Shown in pieces: positions 1 through 9,013 of a stretch of DNA of 64,000 bases. Source of the DNA: CAIWTU01 sp963815135 (GTDB lineage Bacteria; Desulfobacterota; Desulfuromonadia; Geobacterales; Geobacteraceae); the NCBI GenBank assembly GCA_963815135.1, contig CAWFFO010000011.1:682001-746000 (forward strand), written 5' to 3'. The notes below the pieces were generated by a model. The model was not told the origin of the DNA. It did no database searches and saw only the letters and a program-made list of their open reading frames with translations. Each line of letters starts with the position of its first letter. Position 1 is the first letter of the stretch. A program made the position numbers and the translations under genes.

Positions 1-173
1 ACCGGATAATAGGACATGTGAAAGCATTCAAATCCGGCCATGAACTGAATCACAAAATGGTCACTGAACTTCTTTCGAAAAAGGACTGCTGGAAACTGGT
101 AGAAATTGCAGACAAGAAAGATCCTGCCTCTACATCGTTGTCGTTTACCGAGCTGGTTTGTTCGGAAGCTTAA
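1..173 (+). CDS. C-terminal end of an unrecognised protein (cut by window start)
   Basis: An open frame enters from the left edge in the phase beginning at base 3 and runs 56 codons to TAA at 171-173. It is followed 26 bases later by a clear intrinsic terminator, which supports its being the real end of a gene. The visible tail is hydrophilic and lysine-rich and ends LVCSEA. I do not recognise the family and the start lies outside the window, so no function is offered. Confidence 0.55.
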   Translation, partial: RIIGHVKAFKSGHELNHKMVTELLSKKDCWKLVEIADKKDPASTSLSFTELVCSEA

Positions 174-199
174 GCCACATCAGTCAACCTCCCAATTGA

Positions 200-228
200 A
201 GCAGCCCCTGTCAGGCTGCTTTTTTTTT
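200..228 (+). terminator. Rho-independent terminator
   Basis: A 7-bp stem (AGCAGCC at 200-206 with GGCTGCT at 214-220) closes a 7-base loop and is followed by an 8-T run. It ends the partial gene at the left edge and isolates ntrY. Confidence 0.85.
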
Positions 229-263
229 GCTTTTTCCACATTCAGCCTCATAGTCGCAAAACA

Positions 264-290
264 TTGAAAAATTGTGCTAATTCATATAAA
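264..290 (+). promoter_or_regulatory. possible sigma-70 promoter of ntrY-ntrX
   Basis: TTGAAA at 264-269 and TATAAA at 285-290 are separated by 15 bases, shorter than the 17-base optimum. They lie in the only non-coding stretch upstream of ntrY. This is an eyeball match, with about 170 bases of leader to the start codon. Confidence 0.35.
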
Positions 291-463
291 GTGTGCGTAA
301 TCGCAAGGAAATTTTACCGCCTAATGATATTTCCGGAATGTAATGGCATTTTGTCGGGCTGCAGTCCGATTTGAGTGCAAATGCATTGAACTGGTATTGA
401 CTGGCTGAGAGCATGAATATAGGCACTGCATCGCTGTTCTATTCGGCCTGCGGTGGGGAATAT

Positions 464-2710
464 ATGAATAAGAAAAAGAAAAGCACATTACTGAGTCCAT
501 ATGAGTTGAAGAAAAGAAAGAGGGAAGCATTCTTCATAGCCTTTTCAATCGTTCTCATTGTTTTTCTGACAGCGGCGGAAATCAGGCTGTCACGGTTCAA
601 CCCCGATTTTCCTGCCGGAAACAATATTTTCATTTTCAGCTTGATCAATGTAATCATTCTCCTTGTCATATTTCTCGTCTACCTTGTATTCCGCAATGTT
701 TCAAAGTTGATGCTCGACAGGAAGAGCAATCCCTTCGGTGCCAAGCTCAGGGGAAAACTCGTTCTTGCTTTTGTGAGCCTTTCGCTTATGCCTACCTTGC
801 TTCTTTTCTTCGTATCGGCGAGTTTTATCAATATGAGCATGATCAGATGGTTCGACAAACAGGTCGAAACATCCCTTGACCAGTCATTGGATGTTGCCAA
901 GACGTACTATAAAAATACCGAGGTCAACGCGATATACCACGGCAGGCAGATAAGCACCAATATAAGGGATCAGAAACTTATTGATGTTCAGAATCTGCCG
1001 CAATTGAAAGAGTTTGTCAGGCAGAAGCAGAAGGAATACAACCTGGGAATTGTCCAGGTTTTTTCGTCTACCGGAGAAGAACTTGCAAGTGCCTCGGCTG
1101 CCGAAATCCCGCAAAATGATTATGTAAATCCATCATTGCAGGATATCAGAGATGTGCTCGGGGGCAAGGAGCTTTCCAGGGTGAGTTCCGCCGGGAAGGC
1201 TGATCTTATCCGTGGGATGGTTCCCATCTATTCCAACTGGTATTCAGGAAATGTGACAGGCGTCGTTGTCGTAAACTATTTTGTGCCATATTCCCTGGTC
1301 AACAAAATGAAAAGGGTATCCAGCGAGTATGAAAAATACAGGCAGATGAAACTACTCAAATATCCAATACGGAGCGGTTACATACTGACACTTTTTCTCA
1401 TTACCGTGATTATAATTTTTCTGGCCATCTGGCTTGGTGTTTATCTTGCCAACAGTCTAACCACCCCCGTAAAGGAGCTTGCCGAGGCTACCAAGCAGAT
1501 CGCCGAAGGGAACCTGGACATACATATCAAGGGGGAAGGGGAAGATGAAATAGGAACGCTTGTCGCGGCATTCAACAAGATGACGGAAGATCTCCGCAGC
1601 AATCAACTGGTCCTGAGGAAAACGAACGATGAATTGACCAGAAGCAACCAGGAACTCGACCAGAGACGCCGTTATATGGAGATTGTTCTTCGCAACGTGA
1701 CCGCCGGCGTGATTTCTGTCGATGAGAACGGCATTCTCACCACGGTCAACAAGTCGGCCGAAAGCCTTTTGAATATAGATGATGAGCAGGTGCTTCTCGG
1801 CAGACATTTCAAGGAGGTGCTCAGGCCGGATCAGCTGGATATCATCAAAGGACTGCTCAGGGACATGGTTTTGTCAAAAAAGGATACCATAAACAGGCAG
1901 GTCACCATCCCCCTCAGGGACGGCTCTCTTACGCTGCTTGTAAATCTGACCCAGCTGAAAGATGAAAATGGTGAATTCATGGGTACTGTGGTTGTATTCG
2001 ATGACCTGACCCAGCTGATCAAGGCACAGCGAATGGCTGCCTGGAGGGAGGTTGCCAGGCGGATCGCGCATGAAATAAAGAATCCGCTGACGCCTATCAA
2101 GCTCTCTGCGCAAAGGTTGCGGAAACGCTATCTTTCCAGGTTCGATGAAGAGGAAAAGGTGTTTGATGAATGCACGGATATGATCATAAAATCGGTCGAC
2201 GAGCTGAAATCCCTGGTCGATGAGTTCTCCAATTTTGCCAGGATGCCCGCCGCTCAACTCACGGTCAATAATCTGAACGATATTATCCGGGAATCACTGG
2301 CCATGTACCAGGAAGCTCATCGCACCATAGGATTTTCCTTCAAGGCGGATGATTCGATTCCCCAGTTGCAGCTTGACCGCGACCAGATAAAGCGGGTGCT
2401 TATAAACCTTCTGGACAATGCGGTGGCAGCGCTTGACGGTAAGGGAAAGATTGAAATCGAGAGCAGTTATAACCCGGAATTGCAGATGGCATCTTTCTAT
2501 GTTGCTGATACGGGCCATGGCATTGCACCTGAGGACAAGCCGAGGCTTTTTGAGCCGTATTTTTCAACTAAAAAGTCCGGCACCGGTTTAGGCTTAGCCA
2601 TTGTGAATTCTATCATTGCCGACCATCACGGTTTTATCCGTGTCAGGAACAACAAGCCGAAAGGCACCAAATTCATAATCGAATTACCTGTGGGCGCGGC
2701 CTGGGTATAG
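464..2710 (+). CDS. ntrY: NtrY-like membrane sensor histidine kinase
   Basis: Senses an unknown signal at the inner membrane and phosphorylates the sigma-54 activator encoded next to it. Domains in order: basic N-terminus, two or three membrane helices in the first 140 residues, an extracytoplasmic stretch, another helix at about 305-330, HAMP, PAS, a HisKA H-box with HEIKNPLTPIKLS (His codon at 2069), then an HATPase with N box LINLLDNAVAAL and G boxes DTGHGIA and GTGLGLA. This is the NtrY architecture. An in-frame ATG at 413 would add 17 residues; I prefer 464 because of the GGGGA just upstream and the family-like N-terminus MNKKKKS. ntrX follows 111 bases downstream, with a short hairpin at 2719-2738 in the gap. 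Confidence 0.88.
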   Translation: MNKKKKSTLLSPYELKKRKREAFFIAFSIVLIVFLTAAEIRLSRFNPDFPAGNNIFIFSLINVIILLVIFLVYLVFRNVSKLMLDRKSNPFGAKLRGKLVLAFVSLSLMPTLLLFFVSASFINMSMIRWFDKQVETSLDQSLDVAKTYYKNTEVNAIYHGRQISTNIRDQKLIDVQNLPQLKEFVRQKQKEYNLGIVQVFSSTGEELASASAAEIPQNDYVNPSLQDIRDVLGGKELSRVSSAGKADLIRGMVPIYSNWYSGNVTGVVVVNYFVPYSLVNKMKRVSSEYEKYRQMKLLKYPIRSGYILTLFLITVIIIFLAIWLGVYLANSLTTPVKELAEATKQIAEGNLDIHIKGEGEDEIGTLVAAFNKMTEDLRSNQLVLRKTNDELTRSNQELDQRRRYMEIVLRNVTAGVISVDENGILTTVNKSAESLLNIDDEQVLLGRHFKEVLRPDQLDIIKGLLRDMVLSKKDTINRQVTIPLRDGSLTLLVNLTQLKDENGEFMGTVVVFDDLTQLIKAQRMAAWREVARRIAHEIKNPLTPIKLSAQRLRKRYLSRFDEEEKVFDECTDMIIKSVDELKSLVDEFSNFARMPAAQLTVNNLNDIIRESLAMYQEAHRTIGFSFKADDSIPQLQLDRDQIKRVLINLLDNAVAALDGKGKIEIESSYNPELQMASFYVADTGHGIAPEDKPRLFEPYFSTKKSGTGLGLAIVNSIIADHHGFIRVRNNKPKGTKFIIELPVGAAWV

Positions 2711-2821
2711 CGGGAAAGCCGCTGGTTGCCGGCAGCGGGCAAAAGGGCAGGAGGCAGTGCTGGCAACCATATGCTGACGGCAAAAAAATGATAGACGAAA
2801 TTTGTTTATACAGGACAAGTG

Positions 2822-4198
2822 ATGAGTGAAAAAATACTGGTAGTAGATGATGAGGAAAGTATAAGAATTTCACTGGCAGGGATTCTCGAGGATGAGGATT
2901 TTTCCATCTCTTTTGCGGATAACGGGATCACGGCACTCGATATAGTTCGCAAAAGCATGCCGGACCTGGTCCTTCTGGACATATGGATGCCTCAGATGGA
3001 CGGTCTCGAAACGCTCGGCAAACTCAAACAATTGAACCCCGACCTGGTAGTCATCATGATGTCCGGTCACGGTACCATAGAAACAGCCGTTAAATCCACC
3101 AAGATGGGAGCATACGATTTTATCGAAAAGCCGCTGTCGCTGGAGAAACTTCTGTTAACGGTGAGAAATGCCCTGAGCATGAAGAGGCTGCGGGCCGAAA
3201 ATGAGTCTCTGCGCGAACTCGCTTTCACGGACCATGAAATGACCGGGACTTCGCCGCCCATGAAAAAACTCAAGGAGCAGATAAAGCTGGTTGCCCCGAC
3301 TAATGCTTCCGTCCTTATAACTGGAGAAAACGGCACGGGAAAAGAATTGGTGGCGCGCAATATTCATTTTCAGAGCCCGCGTCGCGGCAAGCCTTTTGTG
3401 GAAATAAACTGTGCGGCAATACCCGAGGAATTGATCGAAAGCGAGCTCTTCGGTCATGAAAAAGGTGCATTTACAGGTGCCGTAGCCCAGAAAAAGGGTA
3501 AATTCGACATGGCCGACGGGGGAACGATCTTTCTCGATGAAATCGCCGACATGTCGCTCAAGACCCAGGCGAAAGTGCTGAGGATCCTGCAGGAGCGGAA
3601 GTTCGAAAGGGTCGGGGGGACGAAAACCGTTGATGTCGATGTGCGCGTGATAGCGGCGACAAACAAGATCCTGGAAGAGGAGATTAAAGCGGGAAATTTC
3701 AGGGAAGACCTGTTCTACCGGTTGAACGTGGTGCCGTTCACAGTGCCGCCTTTGCGTGAGCGCAGAGAGGATGTCCCCCAGTTGATGGAGCATTTTCTGA
3801 ACGGTTTCTGCATAAGGGAAGGGAGGGAAGAGAAAAAATTTTCTCCTGAAGCGATGGAGCTGATGAAAAATTATGAATGGCCGGGAAATGTTCGCGAATT
3901 GAAGAACATTATCGAGCGGCTGGTCATCATGACCGAAGGCAGGGTTATAGATGCCGCTGCGCTGCCGTTATTTATGACGACGCAGGGCGTCACCAGGGAA
4001 TTGATGCCGTCGAGACTGGAAAATGTCCTTGAATGCAATACGCTCCGGGAGGCGAGAGAAGAGTTCGAGAAGGAATTCATCCTTCAGAAGCTGGAGGAAA
4101 ATAACTGGAATGTAAGCAAAACTGCTGAAATTATCGAGCTCGAGCGCAGCAATCTGTATCGGAAGATGAAAAGCTATGGTATCGATCTGAAAAAGTAA
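2822..4198 (+). CDS. ntrX: NtrX-like sigma-54-dependent response regulator
   Basis: Partner of the kinase upstream; activates sigma-54 promoters once phosphorylated. Three domains are visible: a receiver (acidic pair DDEE, phospho-acceptor Asp in LVLLDIWMP near residue 53), a AAA+ domain (Walker A GENGTGKE, sigma-54 contact loop GAFTGA, Walker B GTIFLDEI) and a C-terminal Fis-type helix-turn-helix (NVSKTAEIIELERSNLYRKM). Its 458 residues are normal for NtrC/NtrX. ATG at 2822 sits 5 bases after AGGAC; a GTG one codon earlier is possible. Target genes are not visible. Confidence 0.9.
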   Translation: MSEKILVVDDEESIRISLAGILEDEDFSISFADNGITALDIVRKSMPDLVLLDIWMPQMDGLETLGKLKQLNPDLVVIMMSGHGTIETAVKSTKMGAYDFIEKPLSLEKLLLTVRNALSMKRLRAENESLRELAFTDHEMTGTSPPMKKLKEQIKLVAPTNASVLITGENGTGKELVARNIHFQSPRRGKPFVEINCAAIPEELIESELFGHEKGAFTGAVAQKKGKFDMADGGTIFLDEIADMSLKTQAKVLRILQERKFERVGGTKTVDVDVRVIAATNKILEEEIKAGNFREDLFYRLNVVPFTVPPLRERREDVPQLMEHFLNGFCIREGREEKKFSPEAMELMKNYEWPGNVRELKNIIERLVIMTEGRVIDAAALPLFMTTQGVTRELMPSRLENVLECNTLREAREEFEKEFILQKLEENNWNVSKTAEIIELERSNLYRKMKSYGIDLKK

Positions 4199-4247
4199 TT
4201 GATCCTTCCGGGATGGAATATAAAATTCAGCTGTTTTCGAAAAAAAA

Positions 4248-4280
4248 CTGCTGCAACTGTCCCGGTTGCAGCAGTTTTTT
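4248..4280. terminator. bidirectional terminator between ntrX and the rubredoxin fusion
   Basis: A perfect 10-bp stem (CTGCTGCAAC 4248-4257 with GTTGCAGCAG 4265-4274) is flanked by A7 on the left and T6 on the right, so it can stop transcription from both converging genes. Confidence 0.9.
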
Positions 4281-4309
4281 ATTAACACATATCTGAACAA
4301 ATGGCCTAT

Positions 4310-4735
4310 TTACATGGCGCCTGTCTTCGGGGAAAGCGCCACTTTGTCTCCCTCGCGAAGGACTGCATCTGCTTCCACTTCCTTGCCATTGACAAACATT
4401 ATCTTGACCGCTTCGAGCGGAATCGACAGTTTTTCGATCAGGTCATGCATCGTCGAACCTTCCGGTAATGAATAGTCGGTACCGTCCTTGAAATCGCACA
4501 CCTGCTCCCGTACGAGAGTAGAGAAACATTTTACACTCACTTTTACCGCCGGATGACCCTGTTCCGATGTCGGTTTTCCAACTTCCTTGATGAAAAATGA
4601 TTTTGCCAGCCCGCACTGCGGGCAGACCCAGGTTTCTGGTAGTTCGGAAAAAGGAGTTCCCGGGGAAATCCCTTGTGTCGGATCCCCGATGGCGGGATCA
4701 TAAATATATTGGCACCTGCATTGGTATCTGTCCAT
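4310..4735 (-). CDS. rubredoxin domain fused to a MoaD/ThiS-like beta-grasp domain
   Basis: The N-terminal 50 residues are rubredoxin-like, with YIYDPAIGDP and CPQCG (Cys38, Cys41). The first iron knuckle, however, reads YQCRCQYIYDP: Cys6-X-Cys8 instead of the usual C-X-X-C-G. Residues about 64-141 resemble small ubiquitin-fold sulfur carriers (LIEKLSIP, MFVNGKEV, LREGDKVALSP). The chain ends in TGAM, not the diglycine needed for adenylation. A strong GAGGAGGT lies just upstream. It may share a transcript with the ferredoxin gene upstream (142-base gap). An electron-transfer role is inferred; the beta-grasp part may be a structural adaptor. Confidence 0.75.
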   Translation of the reverse strand: MDRYQCRCQYIYDPAIGDPTQGISPGTPFSELPETWVCPQCGLAKSFFIKEVGKPTSEQGHPAVKVSVKCFSTLVREQVCDFKDGTDYSLPEGSTMHDLIEKLSIPLEAVKIMFVNGKEVEADAVLREGDKVALSPKTGAM

Positions 4736-4877
4736 TCTAAACCTCCTCTACGATTTTCCTAAACTCTTTTTATTCCGGGATGATGCTGACGCCTCGAAAA
4801 TATTCAGCTTGCCCCTTTTTCCAGATGTCGCTCTCAAAAACATGCAATTATTTCATGTCTTTCCGACGAAATGATAC

Positions 4878-5072
4878 CTATTCCTTCCAGTGTATGCACT
4901 GGACCGGACAAGCGTCTATTGCGCCCTCCTGAATCTCGTCCTCGCTTGCCCCGTTCGGATCGTAGCATTCCGCCTTCCCGTCGTCATCCAGCCGGAATAC
5001 ACCCGGAACCTCGGAAACACACAAACCGCAGCTTATGCACTCATCTTTATCAACCCACGGTATTTTCGCCAT
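4878..5072 (-). CDS. single-cluster [4Fe-4S] ferredoxin
   Basis: A 64-residue soluble electron carrier. Cys12-X2-Cys15-X2-Cys18 and Cys55-Pro can hold one 4Fe-4S cluster; the Cys at the second position argues against a 3Fe-4S form. An additional Cys59 is present. The gene has an AAGGAGG ribosome site and runs in the same direction as the rubredoxin fusion downstream. Redox partners are not defined by the sequence. Confidence 0.9.
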   Translation of the reverse strand: MAKIPWVDKDECISCGLCVSEVPGVFRLDDDGKAECYDPNGASEDEIQEGAIDACPVQCIHWKE

Positions 5073-5301
5073 TTTTATCCTCCTTTTGATTGTGTATATA
5101 AAAGCATAATATCGAATTGCATGTTGTCAAATGGTACAAGGATCTGGTTGCCGTCATCGAGCATTATGGTGACTCCGTATTCATGCTTTTCTGAATCAGT
5201 CTTTTTAAAGTAAGAAGATGGTAATGTGGGTAAATTTCTTCGAACTTTTTGATATTATTTCGTGCACATCTGGTAGAATCAGGAAAAGGAGTATAGCTAA
5301 C

Positions 5302-6096
5302 GTGGAAATTATCAAGGTAAATTCGTGGGACGAGCTTCAACGGGAGCTTTTTGCGGATTCATGGAATGAAAATATAGGACGTTTTCGCTCCCGTTTTGCT
5401 TTTCGTGGGCTCTCGAGTGCGGACTACAGGCTTGAAACGACCCTGATGCGACTCAGGGGGGATTACGTAAAACTGGAGCGCCACCTGTTGCGCAACTTCA
5501 GGAAATACGCCCACCGCAGCTTCGTGGAGCGTGACTCGCTCTGGCACTGGCTGTCCGTTGCCCAGCATTTCGGTCTGCCTACACGGATTCTTGACTGGAC
5601 CTATTCCCCCTTTATTGCAATGCATTTTGCGACGGCAGCCATTGAGAAATTCGATTTGGACGGGGTGATATGGGCGGTCAACTATGTGAAGGCGCACGAG
5701 TTGCTGCCACAGTTCCTGAGAGACAGACTCGAGGAGGAAGGCGCGAATGTCATGACCCTTCAGCTCATGAACGAGTCGATAAACTCTTTGAATGCGCTTG
5801 ATGCGCTTGATGTCCAGACCGGTGAAAAGGTCGTCATATTCTTCGAACCTCCATCCATAGATGACAGGATCGTCAATCAGTTCGCTTTTTGTTCGGTTAT
5901 GTCCGACCCGAGCCTGGTCCTGGACGACTGGCTGGAAACCCATCCCTCGCTGGCCCGGAAAATAATCATCCCCGCTTCTCTGAAATGGGAAATTCGTGAT
6001 AAACTCGATCAGGCAAATGTAAATGAACGGGTACTTTTCCCCGGACTGGATGGTTTGAGCCGCTGGCTCAAGCGGCATTACAGCCCGAGCACATAA
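5302..6096 (+). CDS. FRG-domain protein
   Basis: About 264 residues matching the FRG domain: FAFRGLSSADYRLETTLMR near the N-terminus, followed by WLSVAQHFGLPTRILDWT and SPFIAMHFA. The biochemical function of FRG domains is unsettled, though they turn up in phage-defence and toxin-like proteins. The frame is open from 5218, but AAGGAG at 5286-5291 sits 10 bases before GTG 5302, and the FRG homology begins just after it, so I start there. It stands alone between divergent redox genes; no defence partners are visible. The product lacks a signal peptide or membrane segments. Confidence 0.78.
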   Translation: MEIIKVNSWDELQRELFADSWNENIGRFRSRFAFRGLSSADYRLETTLMRLRGDYVKLERHLLRNFRKYAHRSFVERDSLWHWLSVAQHFGLPTRILDWTYSPFIAMHFATAAIEKFDLDGVIWAVNYVKAHELLPQFLRDRLEEEGANVMTLQLMNESINSLNALDALDVQTGEKVVIFFEPPSIDDRIVNQFAFCSVMSDPSLVLDDWLETHPSLARKIIIPASLKWEIRDKLDQANVNERVLFPGLDGLSRWLKRHYSPST

Positions 6097-6412
6097 ACTC
6101 GATCCGGTGTTCAAACCATGTCTGGCTTTTTCATTACCCAAGTTATTCGGTAAATTCCGCCCATTGCCCTTCAAATTTTGATCTGCATCAATAAAAATCC
6201 GTTTCGGTCGTGATACGGTCATTGCCGATACCTGATTTTTTCAATCCCACAATCGAAACCGAGAAAGTATCCGAAGCATCCATTCCGGCCGGAACAATGC
6301 ATACTGGGGCAAAATCAGGCTTTTAAGCGTCGCATGTCACTGCCGGAAGCATGAAAAATATGAGAGGGGAGAATACCCCCTGATTACTGATGATCCTTGG
6401 GAAGGCAGCATC
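6097..6412. other. non-coding gap
   Basis: About 316 bases between the FRG gene and the membrane ferredoxin. I see no convincing reading frame, RNA or strong terminator; the promoter for the downstream gene should lie here but is not obvious by eye. Confidence 0.4.
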
Positions 6413-7420
6413 ATGAAAGATCGTTTTACAGCTCAAAGTGTTGTTACCTGGCGCGCTTATGTACAATGGGGGTTCCTGGCCTGGGTGATTTTCATCGGCA
6501 TTCGTTTCGGCATGTTCGTCCATCATTTCGAAAACGGCAGCACGGCTCCTCTTGTCACCCGTCCGCCCGGGGTGGAGGGATTTCTTCCCATCGGTGCCTT
6601 GTCCAGCCTCAAATACTGGCTGGTCACCGGAGAGGTCAATCCGCTCCATCCGGCGGCCCTGGTGATTTTTCTGTCCATATTTGTAATGAGCCTGCTGGCC
6701 CGGAAATCTTTTTGCTCTTGGCTTTGTCCCGTGGGGACTCTGTCAGAAGCGATCAGCAGATCCGGACGTAAGATCCTGGACAGGAATTATCGGATATGGC
6801 GCCCGCTCGATGTGATTCTGAGGGGCGTCAAATATCTTCTGCTGCTGCTTTTTGTCAAAATAATCCTGATAGACATGTCGCCGCAGGCGCTGGCCGCTTT
6901 TCTCGGCTCTCCATACTGGGCGGTGAGCGACGTGAAAATGCTTTATTTTTTTACCAGGATGTCTGTTACGACGATTGCAGTTCTGGCGGTACTTACCGGA
7001 TTGTCTTTCCTGTATGTGAATTTCTGGTGCCGCTACCTCTGTCCGTACGGAGCGCTGCTGGGGCTTGCAAGTCTCCTCAGCCCCTGGAAAATAAGGCGTA
7101 ATGATTCCGGATGCACAAGCTGTGGGAAATGCTCCGCCTCATGTCCTTCCGCTCTTCCGGTGCATGCACGCAAGGTCGTCCGTTCCCCTGAATGCAACGG
7201 CTGTCTCAATTGCACGGTAGTCTGCCCGGAGAAGGACGTCCTGCTGATGTCGCTACCTTTTTTGCAGAGGCCGTTACCCTCCTGGGTTTTCCCGGTCACA
7301 GCGCTGCTTCTCTTCGCCGTCGGGATCGGTGCCGGCATGGCGACCGGCAACTGGCACAGCTTGCTGACGTATGACGATTACCGGCAGCTTGTTCCCATGG
7401 CGCCTTATCTTAATCACTAA
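6413..7420 (+). CDS. NapH/CcoG-like membrane polyferredoxin
   Basis: A 335-residue inner-membrane iron-sulfur protein of the NapH family. It has about five hydrophobic segments, two membrane-edge cysteine motifs (FCSWLCPVG and WCRYLCPYG) and, after about residue 230, two 4Fe-4S motifs (CTSCGKCSASCPS, CNGCLNCTVVCPE). A last hydrophobic segment precedes the C-terminus. Family members pass electrons between the quinone pool and periplasmic or cytoplasmic redox enzymes. No nap, nos or cco genes are adjacent, so its partner is unknown. GGAAGG precedes the ATG. Confidence 0.82.
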   Translation: MKDRFTAQSVVTWRAYVQWGFLAWVIFIGIRFGMFVHHFENGSTAPLVTRPPGVEGFLPIGALSSLKYWLVTGEVNPLHPAALVIFLSIFVMSLLARKSFCSWLCPVGTLSEAISRSGRKILDRNYRIWRPLDVILRGVKYLLLLLFVKIILIDMSPQALAAFLGSPYWAVSDVKMLYFFTRMSVTTIAVLAVLTGLSFLYVNFWCRYLCPYGALLGLASLLSPWKIRRNDSGCTSCGKCSASCPSALPVHARKVVRSPECNGCLNCTVVCPEKDVLLMSLPFLQRPLPSWVFPVTALLLFAVGIGAGMATGNWHSLLTYDDYRQLVPMAPYLNH

Positions 7421-7468
7421 GACTGATATATGAAAAAGAATCAAACTGAATGCATCTGTAATTCCTGG

Positions 7469-7561
7469 ATTCCCGCATTGCGCCACCGCTAACACGGCCT
7501 TCGTAGCCAAAGCTGCTTCAGCGGAGTAGGCAGCGCCGCGGCGACACGCGGTCGCGGGAAT
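7469..7561. repeat. REP-like palindromic intergenic element
   Basis: A 93-base GC-rich segment bounded by the inverted octamers ATTCCCGC (7469-7476) and GCGGGAAT (7554-7561), with further partial self-complementarity inside. Its style, resembling dispersed extragenic palindromes, suggests a repeat family, but only this copy is visible here. Confidence 0.45.
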
Positions 7562-7652
7562 GACGTGAGAATAGTTGCTCTCTATCAAACAGGCGACAGA
7601 GTCTGCATGGAGTGCTAATCCATAAGAAAACCTTTTGGGAAGAAAAACTCAA

Positions 7653-7694
7653 AAGAAAAGGCCCCGCGGGATATTTTCCACGAGGCCTTTTCTT
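7653..7694. terminator. bidirectional terminator
   Basis: AAGAAAAGGCC at 7653-7663 is complementary to GGCCTTTTCTT at 7684-7694, with A-rich and T-rich arms on either side. It serves ndh on the minus strand and anything arriving from the left. Confidence 0.8.
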
Positions 7695-7714
7695 ATCTTT
7701 CTGCGCTTTACACT

Positions 7715-9013
7715 TTAACCTGCCTGGGATGCCGCCACCGTCTCCTGAGGTTGAAGAAGCGGTTTTTCTTCGGTGGGCGTGGGAGTGGATATAACCCGGA
7801 CCTGCTGGGAGCGGAAGAAGTAGTTGCAAATCCAGCTAATGCCCACCATGGCCCGGTTGCGGAATCCGGCCAGATAGTAGATGTGGAGGCCCAGCCATGC
7901 CGCCCAGGCGAAAAAGCCTGTGAACCTGATGCGACCGAAGGCATTTACCGCCGCCGCATTGCGGCCGATGATGGCCATGTTTCCCTTGTCGAAGTACTTG
8001 AACGGTTCGACCTGCTGTCCCCTGATTTTTTTCAGGATAGCCTGGCCCGCGTATTCTCCTCCCTGCATGGCGACCTGGGCCACCATCGGCAGGGGTGCCC
8101 CGTTCTGCTCCAGGAATGCCATATCGCCAACCACGAACACTTCCGGAAGACCGGCAATGGTAAGGTCCGGCCGGACCGGGATACGGCCGCTTGCCGCCTT
8201 GGGGAGATCGAGCGCGGCTGCTACCGGTGCCGCCTGGACCCCGGCTGACCAGACAATGGTGTGGGCCGGTATGTGCGAGCCGTTGGCCAGAAGCACCTTG
8301 CCGGTTTCCGCTCCGCTTACCTGGGTGTTGAGGGATACTTCGACCCCTATCTCTCTAAGTTTTTCAATCGCATAGTCGCGCTGCTTCTCCGGCAGGAAAG
8401 GAAGAATGACGCCGCGTGCCTCAAGGAGAATAATCTTTGTTTCCGACATGTCGAGGCCGGGGTAATCCATTGCCAGTTCATGCCTGATGAGCTCCTGCAG
8501 CGACCCCGCGAACTCTACCCCGGCGGGTCCTCCGCCGACAACGACGAAAGTGAGAAGTGCGCAGCGTTTCGCCTGGTCAGGTTCCAGTGAAGCACGCTCG
8601 AATTGCTCCAGGATATGGGTGCGCAGGCGAACGGTTTTATCCAGGGACTTCAGGTCAAAAGACTGCTCTTCAATGCTCTTCATGCCGAAGTAATGAGTTA
8701 CGCTGCCCGCCGCAAGAACCAGATAATCATAGGGGACATCCCCGTCCGCAAGATGAACAACCTTTCCTTCGAAATCCACACCGGTCACTTCTCCCAGGCG
8801 GAAATCCACCCCTTTCAATTTGCGAAGAGCCGCTCTTGCCGGATAGGCTATGTATTCCTGCTCAAGGGAGGCGGTTGCTACCTGGTACAAAAGCGGCTGG
8901 AACAGGTGGAAATTGCGCCTGTCGATGACGACCACCTCCACCCCTTTTCCCGCCAGGGCGCGGGCGGCGCGAAGGCCGCCGAAGCCCATACCTATTACTA
9001 CTGCTTTTTTCAT
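7715..9013 (-). CDS. ndh: type II NADH dehydrogenase (NDH-2)
   Basis: A single-subunit, non-proton-pumping NADH:quinone oxidoreductase with FAD, at the cytoplasmic face of the membrane. Features: FAD-binding GMGFGGLRAARAL at the N-terminus, the NDH-2 signature NFHLFQPLLYQVAT, a second dinucleotide fold VVVGGGPAGVEFAG near residue 165, VVGDMA near 300, then an amphipathic C-terminal half (WLGLHIYYLAGFRNR) typical of membrane-attached NDH-2. Its 432 residues are normal for the family. GGAGGTG precedes the ATG. It is monocistronic. Confidence 0.92.
   Translation of the reverse strand: MKKAVVIGMGFGGLRAARALAGKGVEVVVIDRRNFHLFQPLLYQVATASLEQEYIAYPARAALRKLKGVDFRLGEVTGVDFEGKVVHLADGDVPYDYLVLAAGSVTHYFGMKSIEEQSFDLKSLDKTVRLRTHILEQFERASLEPDQAKRCALLTFVVVGGGPAGVEFAGSLQELIRHELAMDYPGLDMSETKIILLEARGVILPFLPEKQRDYAIEKLREIGVEVSLNTQVSGAETGKVLLANGSHIPAHTIVWSAGVQAAPVAAALDLPKAASGRIPVRPDLTIAGLPEVFVVGDMAFLEQNGAPLPMVAQVAMQGGEYAGQAILKKIRGQQVEPFKYFDKGNMAIIGRNAAAVNAFGRIRFTGFFAWAAWLGLHIYYLAGFRNRAMVGISWICNYFFRSQQVRVISTPTPTEEKPLLQPQETVAASQAG

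Noticed and set aside
5218..5301. N-terminal extension of the FRG protein
   Set aside because: The 28 extra residues precede the FRG homology, have no ribosome site and contain the AAGGAG that serves the GTG at 5302.
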